The notes under the pieces: generated by a model
The model's database searches: none
The model's input: the letters and a program-made list of their open reading frames with translations, nothing else
What the model was told of the DNA's origin: nothing
Position numbers and translations under genes: made by a program
In this document: positions 38,268-48,171 of the stretch, in pieces
Layout: the number at the start of each line of letters is the position of its first letter
How positions within the stretch are numbered: the stretch's first letter is position 1
DNA from: Leucogyrophana mollusca
Lineage: Eukaryota; Basidiomycota; Agaricomycetes; Boletales
Assembly: GCA_021014945.1 (NCBI GenBank)
Contig: MU266390.1
Location: forward strand, 62,001-126,000
Length of the DNA: 64,000 nucleotides
Reading direction: 5' to 3'

Positions 38268-39705
38268 ATGGCCCAGAAGAGCAATAAAGGCGCGTGTGGC
38301 GGTTGTTGGCGCCCTATCCTGTCGGACTGAACTATGATTTACAGGCGTGTGCTAGCTGCAGGTGATGCAGATTCCGACTTCATGTGCTTATCACCTGCTA
38401 ACGACTATGTCGCTATCATAACCTTCAAAGGCGCGACAAAATACGTTGCGATGGCGCAAAGTAATTTCTTTTGTTCATTCATATCTAGCTAGCTATTAAA
38501 TGGGATGAATCAATAATCTTTTACAGGCCTTGTGGGGGATGCTTGAAGAAAGGGTACACTGTGGATCAGTGTATCGACGGGTGCGAGCATTGCCGCCGCG
38601 CTCGCGTTCGTTGCGAGGGCGGGAAACCTTGTCTCAGGTGCCAGGAAATGCAGCTTGAATGTACCGAGGAACAGATGGCGCCCATCATGCGGTCCGATTC
38701 TTCTCCCCCAGTCATACCTCGATCCAATCGCTCCAAGACAGACCGCGCGAAACTGGCATGCCAAAATTGTCGAAGGGACAACAAGAAGGTGCGTTTGCTG
38801 TGCATGTTATTCACAGAAAGCCTGAGGCCCGCCCAGTGCGACGATCAGCGACCTTGTTCACGGTGCGTTGCGCGTGGAGAAGATTGTGTCCATGTTGGGC
38901 GCGGGCCGAAGCTGGTCAAACTTCGCTGCGAGGCCTGCAGGACAGAAAACAGAAGGTGCGAAGATGCAAGACCCTGTAAGCAATGCCTCGACCAAGGTAA
39001 GGAATGCGTCAGCGTTCAAAGGAAAGGCCGAGGACACGGAACACGCGTCAAAGCGGTCAGCGACTTTATTCATCCGTGGACTGGCACGCGTTAATAAGGA
39101 AAAATTACAGGCTTGTAAGAACTGTAGGCAAGTAGCACGGAGCTTCGCTGTTTGCGGCCGTTGACTGGTATTTCAGACGAGACAAGGTTCGATGCGAAGG
39201 CGTTAGGTGTGTCATGCGGAGCTCCTGTGTTCTGCGACTTACCCACAATCCGCAGACCATGCGTGACCTGCGTACGCAAAGGATATCAATGTTTCGATCG
39301 AGTGTGTCAAACGTGTGTTCAACAAGGAACCGAAGGCAACTGCACGCACCGCGGCACACAAGATCCTGGCGGTTCCGATGGCGACGGTAAACCCCCATGA
39401 GCTACACCCTAGGTACTTTGACCCATCGTCCAATAGATGAACATGCTGGCCAGGAGCACCCTTTTTCGAACCCCCAGGCCTCCTCATCGCAGATTCAGCC
39501 ACCTCAGCCACCTATGGCGTCGATGTCGTACCCATCTCATGGCTACGATCCGACGCACTACCATATCCTTCCGCACGGATCCATGGGTGTGCCTACGGGA
39601 GCATATCCCATACCGCAGAACCATGGCTACTTTCCCGTCATCGACCCGCAAATCGACGCCGAGCCTCCTCGTAATGTGTCTTCCGAGCGCTTCCAACTAT
39701 CGTGA
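38268..39705 (+). CDS. Protein with five tandem Zn2Cys6-type binuclear clusters
   Basis: Splicing together eight or so exons gives at least five successive fungal zinc-cluster motifs: CASC-RRDKIR-C-DGAKP-C, CEHC-RRARVR-C-EGGKP-C, CQNC-RRDNKK-C-DDQRP-C, CEAC-RTENRR-C-EDARP-C and CKNC-RRDKVR-C-EGVRP-C. Each is followed by C-x2-C and a sixth Cys. Clusters 2-5 fit C-x2-C-x6-C-x5-C-x2-C-x6-C exactly; cluster 1 has a longer last loop. A partial sixth unit (CFDRVCQTC) follows. The C-terminal ~90 residues are Pro, His, Tyr and Met-rich and end ERFQLS (stop 39703-39705), resembling an activation tail. No fungal_trans middle-homology domain is seen. The first exon (MAQKSNKG from 38268) is tentative. 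Probably a nuclear DNA- or RNA-binding regulator. Confidence 0.7.
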
Positions 39706-40074
39706 GCATATCAGCACATCCGCGCACATTTCTCGAGTTCGCGGTGACCAGTCTCTCTCTCTAAAACCATGGACATCGCCTGCCACGTTGTACCATAGTA
39801 CGCCGTCAGTATTATTGCATCCCTCTCCGTATACACGTTGCACAGTTAACTTGGAGTAAACTACTGTATCTTTGAATTCCACGTTGTTCTTGAGTTGTCA
39901 TAACCGAGTTTATGTTAGCGTAATGTCAGGTTCAGTGTTTGGCTGTGTTTGGCAAGCGCCTCTATTGCGCCCGGTGGACATTCTCCGCCACTCGCTCAAC
40001 AATCAGCGAAGGACTTCATTGTCCTCTCAGCGTATATTTTTGTTTATCTTACTGACCCATATTCATTCTTTATT
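39706..40074. other. Intergenic / promoter of the next zinc-motif gene
   Basis: No gene. TGTTTGGCAAGCGCCTCT near 39946 is a partial match to the dispersed element found at 14156, 16631 and 46954. Confidence 0.4.
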
Positions 40075-42143
40075 ATGAGCGATTCACTTTCACCGGAGAG
40101 GTATGTTCTTCGTGTGTACATTGCTCACGAGGCTGAGGAAACTGACCGTGGCTCCCAGACAGAAGACAGTCAAAGTCAAATACTCAGGCAGAGCGAAGGT
40201 AAGCAGCATTTCGGCGCGATTTGACGCGTTTTATCTTACATGTTTCTTGGATTTAGAGAAGACGAAGTGTTTTGAACGATACGCAGTATGGGTGACATCA
40301 TTTTAATCGCGTGTATCACCACTTATTCACACCGCAAAGAAACCAATCCGAAGAAGAGTCAGAGACAAGTCAAATTGAAACCATGGGCGAGAAGCCAGGA
40401 GCCAAAGCGTCAAAGGAGAAGGTGAGTAGCATCTGAGCACACCCCCTAGCGAGGGTGAACACCCTTGGAGGACTGGCTGTTGCTTGTGTCTGAGTATCCG
40501 TTAACGACTTGGCCAGACTCCCGAAGCTACGAGTGGTCCAAAGAAAGTTGACGTACAGTGAGTGAGGAAGTTCTGTGGGACCATCGTCTGTGCTCATGGG
40601 CCGTCAACGAAACTAGCTTACCCGGTCCATCGCCGCCCAAGCGGGCACGGTCCGATTCCGAAGAGAGTCAGGTACTCTCAAACAAGCCTATCAGCGAAGC
40701 TAGCAAAGCCCCGCATAGTCGCAGATCCTCTGTTTCGTCACTACACCGCCAGCGTCCGGAAAGTCGTTCGCTGCGCTCTGTTCAATCCAAACCACCTTCC
40801 GACGTTGGACCCTCGGCAGGCAATCCTCAATCCTCAAAGTAAGGCCAATCATACGCCGGGCTTCCTTTGTTGTTAACGCATGTGCAGGCGTCCGGACACT
40901 CCTGACGAAGACGATGATGCATCCTCGATTGCAGAATCTTCCAACGGGGGGATCACTAGGATACGCAGAACTGAACCCGAACGAATCCAATACTTCAAAG
41001 ATCAGCCCGATTGTGGCGAAATGGAGCCATATCGGGTATTTTGCAAACGATGCAACAAATGGGTCAATCTGGGTCGCAGAACAACGTACACTGTGCGTCC
41101 TTGGGAAACGCACAGGAGCCGGTGCGATAAGAAACCCGCAGCAGTCAAAGAGTTCGTGTCATGTTGCGGTGTTTTTACTCGTTCCCTCTGACCTGCTTAG
41201 TAGTGACACTCAGACCGCACCAGATTCCAAAGTCGAGGAAACGGACCACCCTGTCGAAACCGGGCCGGATGCTGATAGCACTTCGTCACCAGTCAGCAAA
41301 ACTCCCCAGGACGAAGAGGGAGACAGGCTCGTACGACTGAAGGCAGATCCTCGAGCCCAAGAGATCAGACCACACGAGGTTCTTTGTCGATCTTGCCATA
41401 AATGGGTTAAGCTCTCTGCTACGGAAGCGTATGTACTGGGCAATTGGGAAGCTCATGCGCAACGATGCCCTGGCCCAGCGTAAGTTTACCTTCTACTTTA
41501 ATTTGCCACAATTCTAAGCTTACATACAAAACAGTCCCAATAGTCGAGTCGCAACAGCTGAGCGTAAGCTCACACTCGTGAGCGACCCTCAGGTAAAAAC
41601 CTCTACTGCACAAAGCGTCGAATGTGCCTTCTGCAGATCTGTTGTCGCTTTAGAAGGGGCTGCTGACTACGACCTGACAAAGTGGAATGAACATAAGACT
41701 CGCTGCACGGTGTTAGTAGCGCCCAATTGTCATCGATCAAATAACAATGCTGACATCCTTCAAGAAGGCCTCCCGTCGCTCAAGCAACACCCGCGGCCAA
41801 AGCTTCCTTCTCACGCCGCTCGCGTATCTTTGAACCATCTCAAAGGACATTGGAGACTCCTAGCACCCCCGCAAATACAACAGCCCGCCCCCCTTTGTCT
41901 TCCAGCAGTGCTTCCACTGAAGCCACAGCAATTGCATCAGAAAGCCCACCCGCCCGTATCGGAACGAAGCGTGGGCGTGAAGAGGAACAACAAGAGGATG
42001 ATCGCCCTACCAATCGCCCACGTGCAGAAACATATGAACCTCCGCACAAGGAGCCCCCCGGTCCATGGGGTTGGTTCACGCAACCTTTTAAAGCTTTTGT
42101 GCGCGGTTTCCGTGAAGGGTTAGGTGCTCCGACCTCTACGTAA
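40075..42143 (+). CDS. Protein with three CxxC...WxxHxxxC zinc motifs (mushroom-specific family)
   Basis: Multi-exon gene beginning MSDSLSPER at 40075. Charged, Ser-rich linkers separate three copies of a putative zinc-binding unit: CKRCNKWVNL...WETHRSRC (about 41040-41130), CRSCHKWVKL...WEAHAQRC (about 41387-41470) and CAFCRSVVAL...WNEHKTRC (about 41626-41708). The pattern is C-x2-C, a Val/Ile-x-Leu strand, Tyr, then W-x2-H-x3-C. The C-terminus (PWGWFTQPFKAFVRGFREGL, stop at 42141-42143) has a Trp/Phe amphipathic helix. A basic RKRGRE-like stretch (GTKRGREEEQQEDDR) may be a nuclear signal. I know this as a recurrent hypothetical family of Agaricomycetes with no assigned function. The 5' exons are the least certain. 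Confidence 0.6.
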
Positions 42144-42878
42144 CTTATCAGTCGTGTACATGTTGTCTAGTCTTGCTTCTTGTTTCGCTTTTCTATGCTA
42201 TATATCTGTACCTGGACTATTCAGTGGGCGATATCGAGAAATCGTCGGAATCAGGGTAGGATCATCCCTGTGATACAGACGCCGCCGCCGCCAGGCATGG
42301 TCGAACACGCCCTAACGTCCTTGCACCACGTCGGTAATTTCCGAGGGCACTGGCTCCCTTCCCAACATCATCTCTTTGTCTGCGCGTTTTTTCTCTTTCT
42401 TCTCCATCTCGTCCATGCCCAGCCCTCGGAACATCAGGGGGAAATCATCAACGCGTAAAGAGTGAGTCTAGGCGTTTTATTTAGGAAATTTGTAGGTAAA
42501 CCCGGCTTCCCCCTCTGGCAGAGCTGGAACAAACAGTACACCGCACACTATCTCGGAACCACCAGTAAGTATTCGGAAACCACTGGTTTTTATCTACAAA
42601 TGTCTAAATACGGCTCCCAGGTACTCGATTTCGGTGGTGCAAGACCTACTATGTAAGCCCTTTATCCTACAGATGGGTTCATCCGTTATTCATATCGAGC
42701 GGGGTACTTGGAAGGGGGACTTCCAACAAAGATTCGGTGTTGACGTCTATCTCGAAGTAAGTGATACCATGCTCTCCGGCTCTTTTTTCGACTTAGAAGA
42801 ATTTGTTCAAGCGGGGGAGAAGTGCCACACCGGACTGTAGCCGAGATCGCGCGAGAGAAGAGGCTGCGGGATGACCCC
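42144..42878. other. Region between the two WxxHxxxC genes
   Basis: May contain unrecognised 5' exons of the next gene. An ATG at 42673 opens a frame (MGSSVIHIERGTWKGDFQQR) to a GTAAGT donor, but I could not join it in phase to 42879. Otherwise no gene. Confidence 0.35.
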
Positions 42879-43554
42879 ATGGCTGAAGTTCATGGGCCAC
42901 TTTTTGTCACCTGTAAACGCTGTGGAAGTCGGATTAAACTGTCTCCGAAAAGCTCTTACGACCCATTTCACTGGACAAAGCACAGGGAAAGGTGCTTAAA
43001 AAAGCCGGCTGGGGTCGTCAGAGCCGCGAAGCGGGAGTCGAAGGAAATTGTTTGTGCAACTACTCTCGTTATCGCAGTCAGTTTAACGCTGGATCTCTTA
43101 GTATGGACCCCCACAGAAAAAGTCGCCGACATTATCTTCAAACACTGACGGTGAAACGAACACCCCCCCTCCTTTGACCCCGGATGATGACCGACGAAGA
43201 AACTCGGATGACACGAGGGCGGAGTCTCCGTTGTTGGACTTCAGCGAGAGTGATATTCCCTTAAAGACTGCCTCTGTACGTCAGCGAGATTTTCTAGAAA
43301 GCGGATACTAAGGGGATCGCGTTCGCGTGTTTGAATCACAGGACTTGCCCCTCGTGGATCATGGCCATTGGCAAACATGGGATTGGGATCAATTGCGACC
43401 TCCTCCTTGGATGGTCAACGACTCGCTCTTGGTTGTCGACGACGACGACGATGACGACTACGACGACTATGACAGCATGCCGATGCCAGCCTATCAAGCC
43501 CAAGCGCGTGATCCGGCACCCAGGCTATCCCTCCGTCCGGGTCCACGCACATAA
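42879..43554 (+). CDS. Second WxxHxxxC zinc-motif protein with an acidic C-terminus
   Basis: Carries one unit of the same motif as its neighbour: CKRCGSRIKLSPKSSYDPFH followed by WTKHRERCLKK. It continues KPAGVVRAAKRESKEI, then across a ~50-nt intron to YGPPQKKSPTLSSNTDGETN and an Asp/Ser/Glu-rich tract. A second intron (donor at about 43276) leads to DLPLVDHGHWQTWDWDQLRP and a run of Asp/Tyr (VVDDDDDDDYDDYDS). It stops after RPGPRT. The ATG at 42879 is the first in frame after a plausible upstream exon, so the true start may lie further left. Adjacency suggests local duplication within the family. No function is known to me. Confidence 0.5.
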
Positions 43555-44001
43555 GGCAACTCGTACCCAGAAGAAAAACTACCGTCCTTACTATACTCGC
43601 TCTCCGCAGGTGCTCTCGCTCTCACTCTGTTATCGCTCTTTGCATCAGTTTTCTTCATACTCTACCCCACGTATAACTTCATGTCCCCTCTATATCTCTA
43701 TCGATCTACTCGTCCATAACACTACTGTTCTGTAGTTATAGCTTGCTTTACAACGCACTCATCTAGTCTTTAGTCTGTATATACCTCGGAGGACCCACTC
43801 ACGTTCGCTTGAGACCAAGCATTAATCTACACACTCTATGATCTATATCTAAACCCATCCTTTGACAATCTCATAGTCCGACTAGAATCTGCTAGTGTTC
43901 TTTCCTTGTCATCAATGGGTGGTCGTAAGACCCCGCTTTCAAGTAGATCTGCAACTACCGGGTCGGTAACAGCCTTTGAACCACTGGAACAAGAGGGGTC
44001 G
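43555..44001. other. Convergent 3' intergenic region
   Basis: Pyrimidine-rich sequence between the zinc-motif gene and the sirtuin stop. No gene seen. Confidence 0.45.
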
Positions 44002-45434
44002 TCAGTAAACTACACCCAACGAGCTATATCGATACACTGACAGGATAGCCCTCACGACGTCACGGATAATGAGGCCACTGGCGATTTCGATCTTCTCGAT
44101 GCCAGGTAAACCATCGGCTCTCGTTGGACCAACGTTTAAAAGTAGTACAGGTTTCCGCAGCTCCAGCGCACGCTTAATCAGCCTGTAAGAGCTCAGCTCG
44201 AGTGTCAGCACGTGTAGGCAGGGACATACCTGTAAGCCGAGAAGGTTGCGAGCGTAGTCCCTAGGACGAAGAGTCTGTCCGACTTCTCGACGTCACGGAA
44301 GCTAGACCAGCGAAATGTCAACATCATGAGAAAACAGCGAGATCCCGGAGAGACTAACGAGCGGTCTTTGATAGCTGCCGGGATCGACTCTCCGAAGAAG
44401 ATTACTTCAGGTTTGTGAATAGAGTTGCGACGGTCCTCTAGAAAACATTGAGGACAGTCAGGCACATCGAAGTCGTCGTATGATACTCCTTCCAATTCCA
44501 CCTGTACCGGTAGCGATCAATACGTAGGAAGACATCTCAGGGCAGTAGACGGACATCACCGTCTGGGTTCGTTCGAGGCTGATTCCCCGCTCTCTCAAAA
44601 CCATCCATATACTCCTTCCACTGCGGATTACAATCGGAGAGCCATTCTTGGAATGTATCCCTGCTTGTTAAATGTCCATATTTACAGCGGACCCGCTGGA
44701 CACCAAACGTGAGCAAGGGGTTTCGCGTAGAAAAAGAAGTAGCCTACATGAAGAGTTCCATGCAGCTCCAGAATATTCTTTCGAATGTGGGTTCCCCCCC
44801 ACAGGTGTGCAATAGCTTTGGCGTGAAGGCCGTCGACATTCTGCGTTACAAGGCGAGATATATGGGATGTGTGTTGGAGGGCTGCCAGAGCAAAGTGCGT
44901 TGTATTTGGTCGCGCATCGCGAACGGGAGGATAACCTAAATACGAGCGAAGCCTGGAAGAGGGCTTTTCGATGAAGCTACGTGATCATTAAAAAAGCGAC
45001 CAACCAGTAGCGCTGTCTATCGAGAATACATCTGAATAACTCAGGCCATCAGAGAGACTGAGGATGCATGCCTGAACGCAAAACCCTTTTCGCTTTCATC
45101 TATAAGCTCGTGATACTGTGCATTTCGTCAGCGAACTCAGAAGACATATCGGGCTGGTTACGCACAAAAATTGGTCTGAACCGATGCGATATGATCAGCA
45201 CAGACACCGTAGCCCGACGCCACCCACGCACTTGTAGTTGGGATTCATATATCTGCCATCCTTTCCACGGTATGCCCTTATACCCGAGTCTACACTTACA
45301 CCAGCTCCAGTCAATAATGTGACGTTTCCCGGTGCGAGAAAGCCTGCGATGCGCTCTACTGCCGCAGCGGGCGATATCGTCTGCGCTCCGGCGGACGTAA
45401 CAATATGGGGGATTGTGGGGACTGAGACCCGCAT
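44002..45434 (-). CDS. SIRT4-like class II sirtuin (NAD-dependent protein lysine deacylase)
   Basis: Starts MRVSVPTIPHIVTSAGAQ at 45434. The NAD site is TLLTGAGVSVDSGIRAYRG. It continues YHELIDESEKGFAF, then RQRYWLRSYLGYPPVRDARP, THFALAALQHTSHI and the catalytic TQNVDGLHAKA. Then come ILELHGTLH, RCKYGHLTSRDTFQEWLSD, DVPDCPQCFLED, KPEVIFFGESIP and FVLGTTLATFSAYRLIKRAL. It ends SLGVVY at 44002. The usual first zinc Cys pair is reduced to CKYGH (one Cys plus His). The intron in FAF|RQRYW must use a GC donor (45071-45017) to keep the family's FRQRYW. SIRT4-type enzymes are mostly mitochondrial; the short N-terminus here is not decisive. Divergent from PEX7, 195 bp apart. Confidence 0.88.
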
Positions 45435-45629
45435 CAATTCCAGTTCCGTATACTGTTCGACGGGGCCAGAGAGTGTAAGCGAGAGAGAGGTGTATAAGGA
45501 GGAGTTCAAGATCAGCGGCGGGATCGCAGAACTTGCAAGTCAGCGAGCGGCAATTGCAGTTAACCGAGCCCCGAAACCATTTTCTGTACCACCACCACCT
45601 TCCCCCTCACCAGACTTCGAGCGGATGAA
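45435..45629. promoter_or_regulatory. 195-bp bidirectional promoter, sirtuin / PEX7
   Basis: The two start codons lie 195 bp apart on opposite strands, so promoters and 5' UTRs overlap. No TATA-like element is obvious. Confidence 0.55.
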
Positions 45630-46902
45630 ATGAACGCCTCCCGGGCACCTGCTGGACTGCAGACGCCAGGCTTTGCTCATTATTCTGTAGCTTGGTCCCC
45701 ATTCCATTCATCGCGCATCGCCCTTGCTTCTGCGGCGAACTTCGGTCTGATAGGTAACGGCCGTCTGCATCTTGCCTCACTGAACGCAGGGCTCGGTGGT
45801 GCACCTGGCGTGACTCTCGATAAGCAGTGAGTCTCAGCGATGGCCTTCATGTTGCCGCAGCTCAGAAGTTTCTGTAGATATGATACGCAGGATGCGCTAT
45901 ATGACGTCGCTTGGTCGGAGGTCCACGAGAATCAGCTCGTAACAGGCTCGGGCGACGGTTCGATTAAGCTCTGGGACGTCATGTTGAATGTATGTCTTAC
46001 TCCATTCTCAGTAATTGCGGGGAAACCGACCGCAGAGTAATCAAGGACTCGTAGGATTACCCCATCCGTGCTTGGCAGGAGCACAGTCGTGAAGTATTCT
46101 CCGTTGATTGGTCCAACATCAAGAAAGACACCTTTGCATCATCCTCTTGGGACGGAAATGTTAAATTGGTGAGTCTCTTTTACAGTTCATTTCGCGAGAC
46201 TACCTCAAAACTGTTCTCAGTGGACCCCAGATTTGCCTCGGTCTGTGGCAACATTACACGCCCATCTCTCTTGTGTCTATCAAGCACTCTTCTCGCCTCA
46301 CCAGCCGGACTTGCTTGCGACATGCTCTACCGACGGAACTATAAAGATTTTCGACCTTCGGTCTCCTTCGTATGCATCCGGTCCGGCGTCGAACTCCTTC
46401 ACACATCCTCTTTCAGCTGCAGTCCTAACCGTGCCCGCCTCAGGCACTGAGCTCCTCAGCCTTGATTGGAACAAATACCGACCATTTGTTCTTGCAAGCG
46501 GGGGAGTTGACAAGATGGTGAAAGTGTGGGACTGTCGCATGGTCCAATCGCCACAGGTTGGACAACAAACTGTTGGGGGAATTTGTGAGATGCAGCTTCC
46601 AGGTCACGAGTACGCTGTGCGGAAAGTCCAATGGAGCCCTCACAGACCTGATGTACTCGCTACAGCTAGCTACGATATGACGTGCAGAGTGTACGCCCTC
46701 TTCACTTCCCCCGAACCATTGATTTGTCTTCTAACCTTGTAGATTCAGATGGACTACAGGTCCCGCTGCTGGTGGATCACATCTCCTCCACATTCATGAC
46801 CCTCACACGGAATTTGTTGCTGGATGTGGCTGGTCGTTATACGATGAAGGTGTACTGGCAAGTTGTGGCTGGGATGGGAGGCTCAGTGTGTTTCGGGCTT
46901 AG
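45630..46902 (+). CDS. PEX7: Peroxin-7, PTS2 receptor (WD40 propeller)
   Basis: Cytosolic receptor that carries PTS2-bearing enzymes to peroxisomes. MNASRAPAGLQTPGFAHYSV begins with the Pex7-type N-terminus (TPGFAHYSVAWSPFH, RIALASAANFGLIGNGRLH). Blades follow: YDVAWSEVHENQLVTGSGDG, EVFSVDWSNIKKDTFASSSW, QALFSPHQPDLLATCSTDGT, LSLDWNKYRPFVLASGGVDK and VRKVQWSPHRPDVLATASYD. The last blade is GCGWSLYDEGVLASCGWDGR and the stop TAG is at 46900-46902. Introns interrupt blades at about 45828-45880, 46000-46055, 46168-46222 and 46690-46742. The order and the SFGLxGNGRLH-like first blade separate it from other WD40 proteins. It appears intact. Confidence 0.92.
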
Positions 46903-46953
46903 GAGGGTTCCGAGTCCTCCGTTCGTATGTATTTACCTTCCGCTTTAGTCATT

Positions 46954-46984
46954 TGTTTGGCAAGAACCTCTGAAACAAACAACC
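46954..46984. repeat. Dispersed ~30-bp element, copy c
   Basis: TGTTTGGCAAGAACCTCTG followed by AAACAAACAACC, between PEX7 and the methyltransferase. It is 44 bp upstream of the latter's ATG. Confidence 0.5.
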
Positions 46985-47027
46985 ACCTTCCTATTTAGCG
47001 ACTCTGTTCAGTTTCTGGCGGGCGGCC

Positions 47028-47939
47028 ATGCATCCGATGAGCAGTGTTATGGTTGCCCACGAACACCTGGGGCAGCCTACCCTTATAACCCAAGAAGACG
47101 AGTCGGATCCAGAAGACATACTATCCTCTTCTTTACAAACACTGTACGATTACGCACCGATCACGCATTCCACCCCTGGTTCATTTTTCACGTACACCAT
47201 CAAGCCTCCATTAATCTCCCTATTGGAAAATTCTTCATTGCACACCATCACCCTGCAAACCCCCGATACTCAAGCAGCTAATTGGTCCCTCCACGCTTCG
47301 TCCATCTGGGTCTCATCTCTCTTCGTCGCAGATCATCTCGAGGATCTGCGACTTGACCGGTATGAAGACCGGGATATCGTGAAGATCCTGGAATTGGGTG
47401 CTGGAGCCGGTCTTCCTTCTATTCTAGCTGCTAAAGTTTATCGCAACGTTCTCGTGACCGTCAGTGACTACCCAGATGAGAACTTGATCCACACGCTATC
47501 TGACAATGTCCGCCGGAACGACGTCACCAAACGGTGTCGCGCCATCCCCTATGCTTGGGGCACAGACATCACTCCGGTCACATCTCCAGGTGATTCGCCA
47601 CGGGAGTCTGATGGAACGGAAGGCCTATTCGATGTCATCGTAGCCGCCGATACGCTTTGGAATTCTGAATTGCATGGGGTGTTCATAGACACGTTATCCA
47701 TGTGCCTGAAGCGCTCCCCGGATGCTTGCGTGCATCTGGTAGCTGGATTGCACACCGGGCGATACACCATCCAGGCATTCTTGGATGCTGTCCACCAACG
47801 CGGATTCGTTGTCGAGAGTGCAGAAGAGAGGGAAGTGAGTGGGCAGTTCCGAAGGCCATGGGATGTCGCACTTGCAGAGAGCGAGAATGAAAGGGAGCGA
47901 AGACGATGGGTAGTTTGGATGGTCCTGAAATGGGAGTAG
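47028..47939 (+). CDS. SAM-dependent protein-lysine methyltransferase-like (METTL21/EFM7 type)
   Basis: Single-exon protein of 303 residues. It starts MHPMSSVMVAHEHLGQPTLI and has an in-frame second Met four codons later. The seven-beta-strand fold shows motif I ILELGAGAGLPSILAA preceded by the HASSIWVSSLFVADHL block. An acidic residue ends beta-2 (VTVSDYPDENLI), and the post-motif is DVIVAADTLWNSELHGV. The order (substrate-side WxxS, ELGAGxGLP, DYPD, ADxLW) matches the fungal Nnt1/EFM7 group, which methylates elongation factor eEF1A and was once annotated as nicotinamide N-methyltransferase. Function beyond methyl transfer is inference. Confidence 0.82.
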   Translation: MHPMSSVMVAHEHLGQPTLITQEDESDPEDILSSSLQTLYDYAPITHSTPGSFFTYTIKPPLISLLENSSLHTITLQTPDTQAANWSLHASSIWVSSLFVADHLEDLRLDRYEDRDIVKILELGAGAGLPSILAAKVYRNVLVTVSDYPDENLIHTLSDNVRRNDVTKRCRAIPYAWGTDITPVTSPGDSPRESDGTEGLFDVIVAADTLWNSELHGVFIDTLSMCLKRSPDACVHLVAGLHTGRYTIQAFLDAVHQRGFVVESAEEREVSGQFRRPWDVALAESENERERRRWVVWMVLKWE

Positions 47940-48171
47940 TGAGACGTTTATTTGCCCTGCGATATATACATGATTACGACTAAGTAGTACTGCTATGTGG
48001 GTATAGTGGTGCGTTTTAAGCTTGGATGGTATCTAGTGGTGCATATGGTAGGTAAAATAAGGCGTGGTCCATGTGAGAGTGACTCTGGAGATATATCGAG
48101 TGGACCACTGCAGCGTCTGACCCTAGGTATTGACATCTTGAGTTACAACGTCTAAGATTTGAGCTCATTTG

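Noticed and set aside
43440..43490. GAC repeat as a possible microsatellite
   Set aside because: It is translated as the Asp/Tyr tract of the zinc-motif gene and is in frame with it. Slippage-prone but coding.
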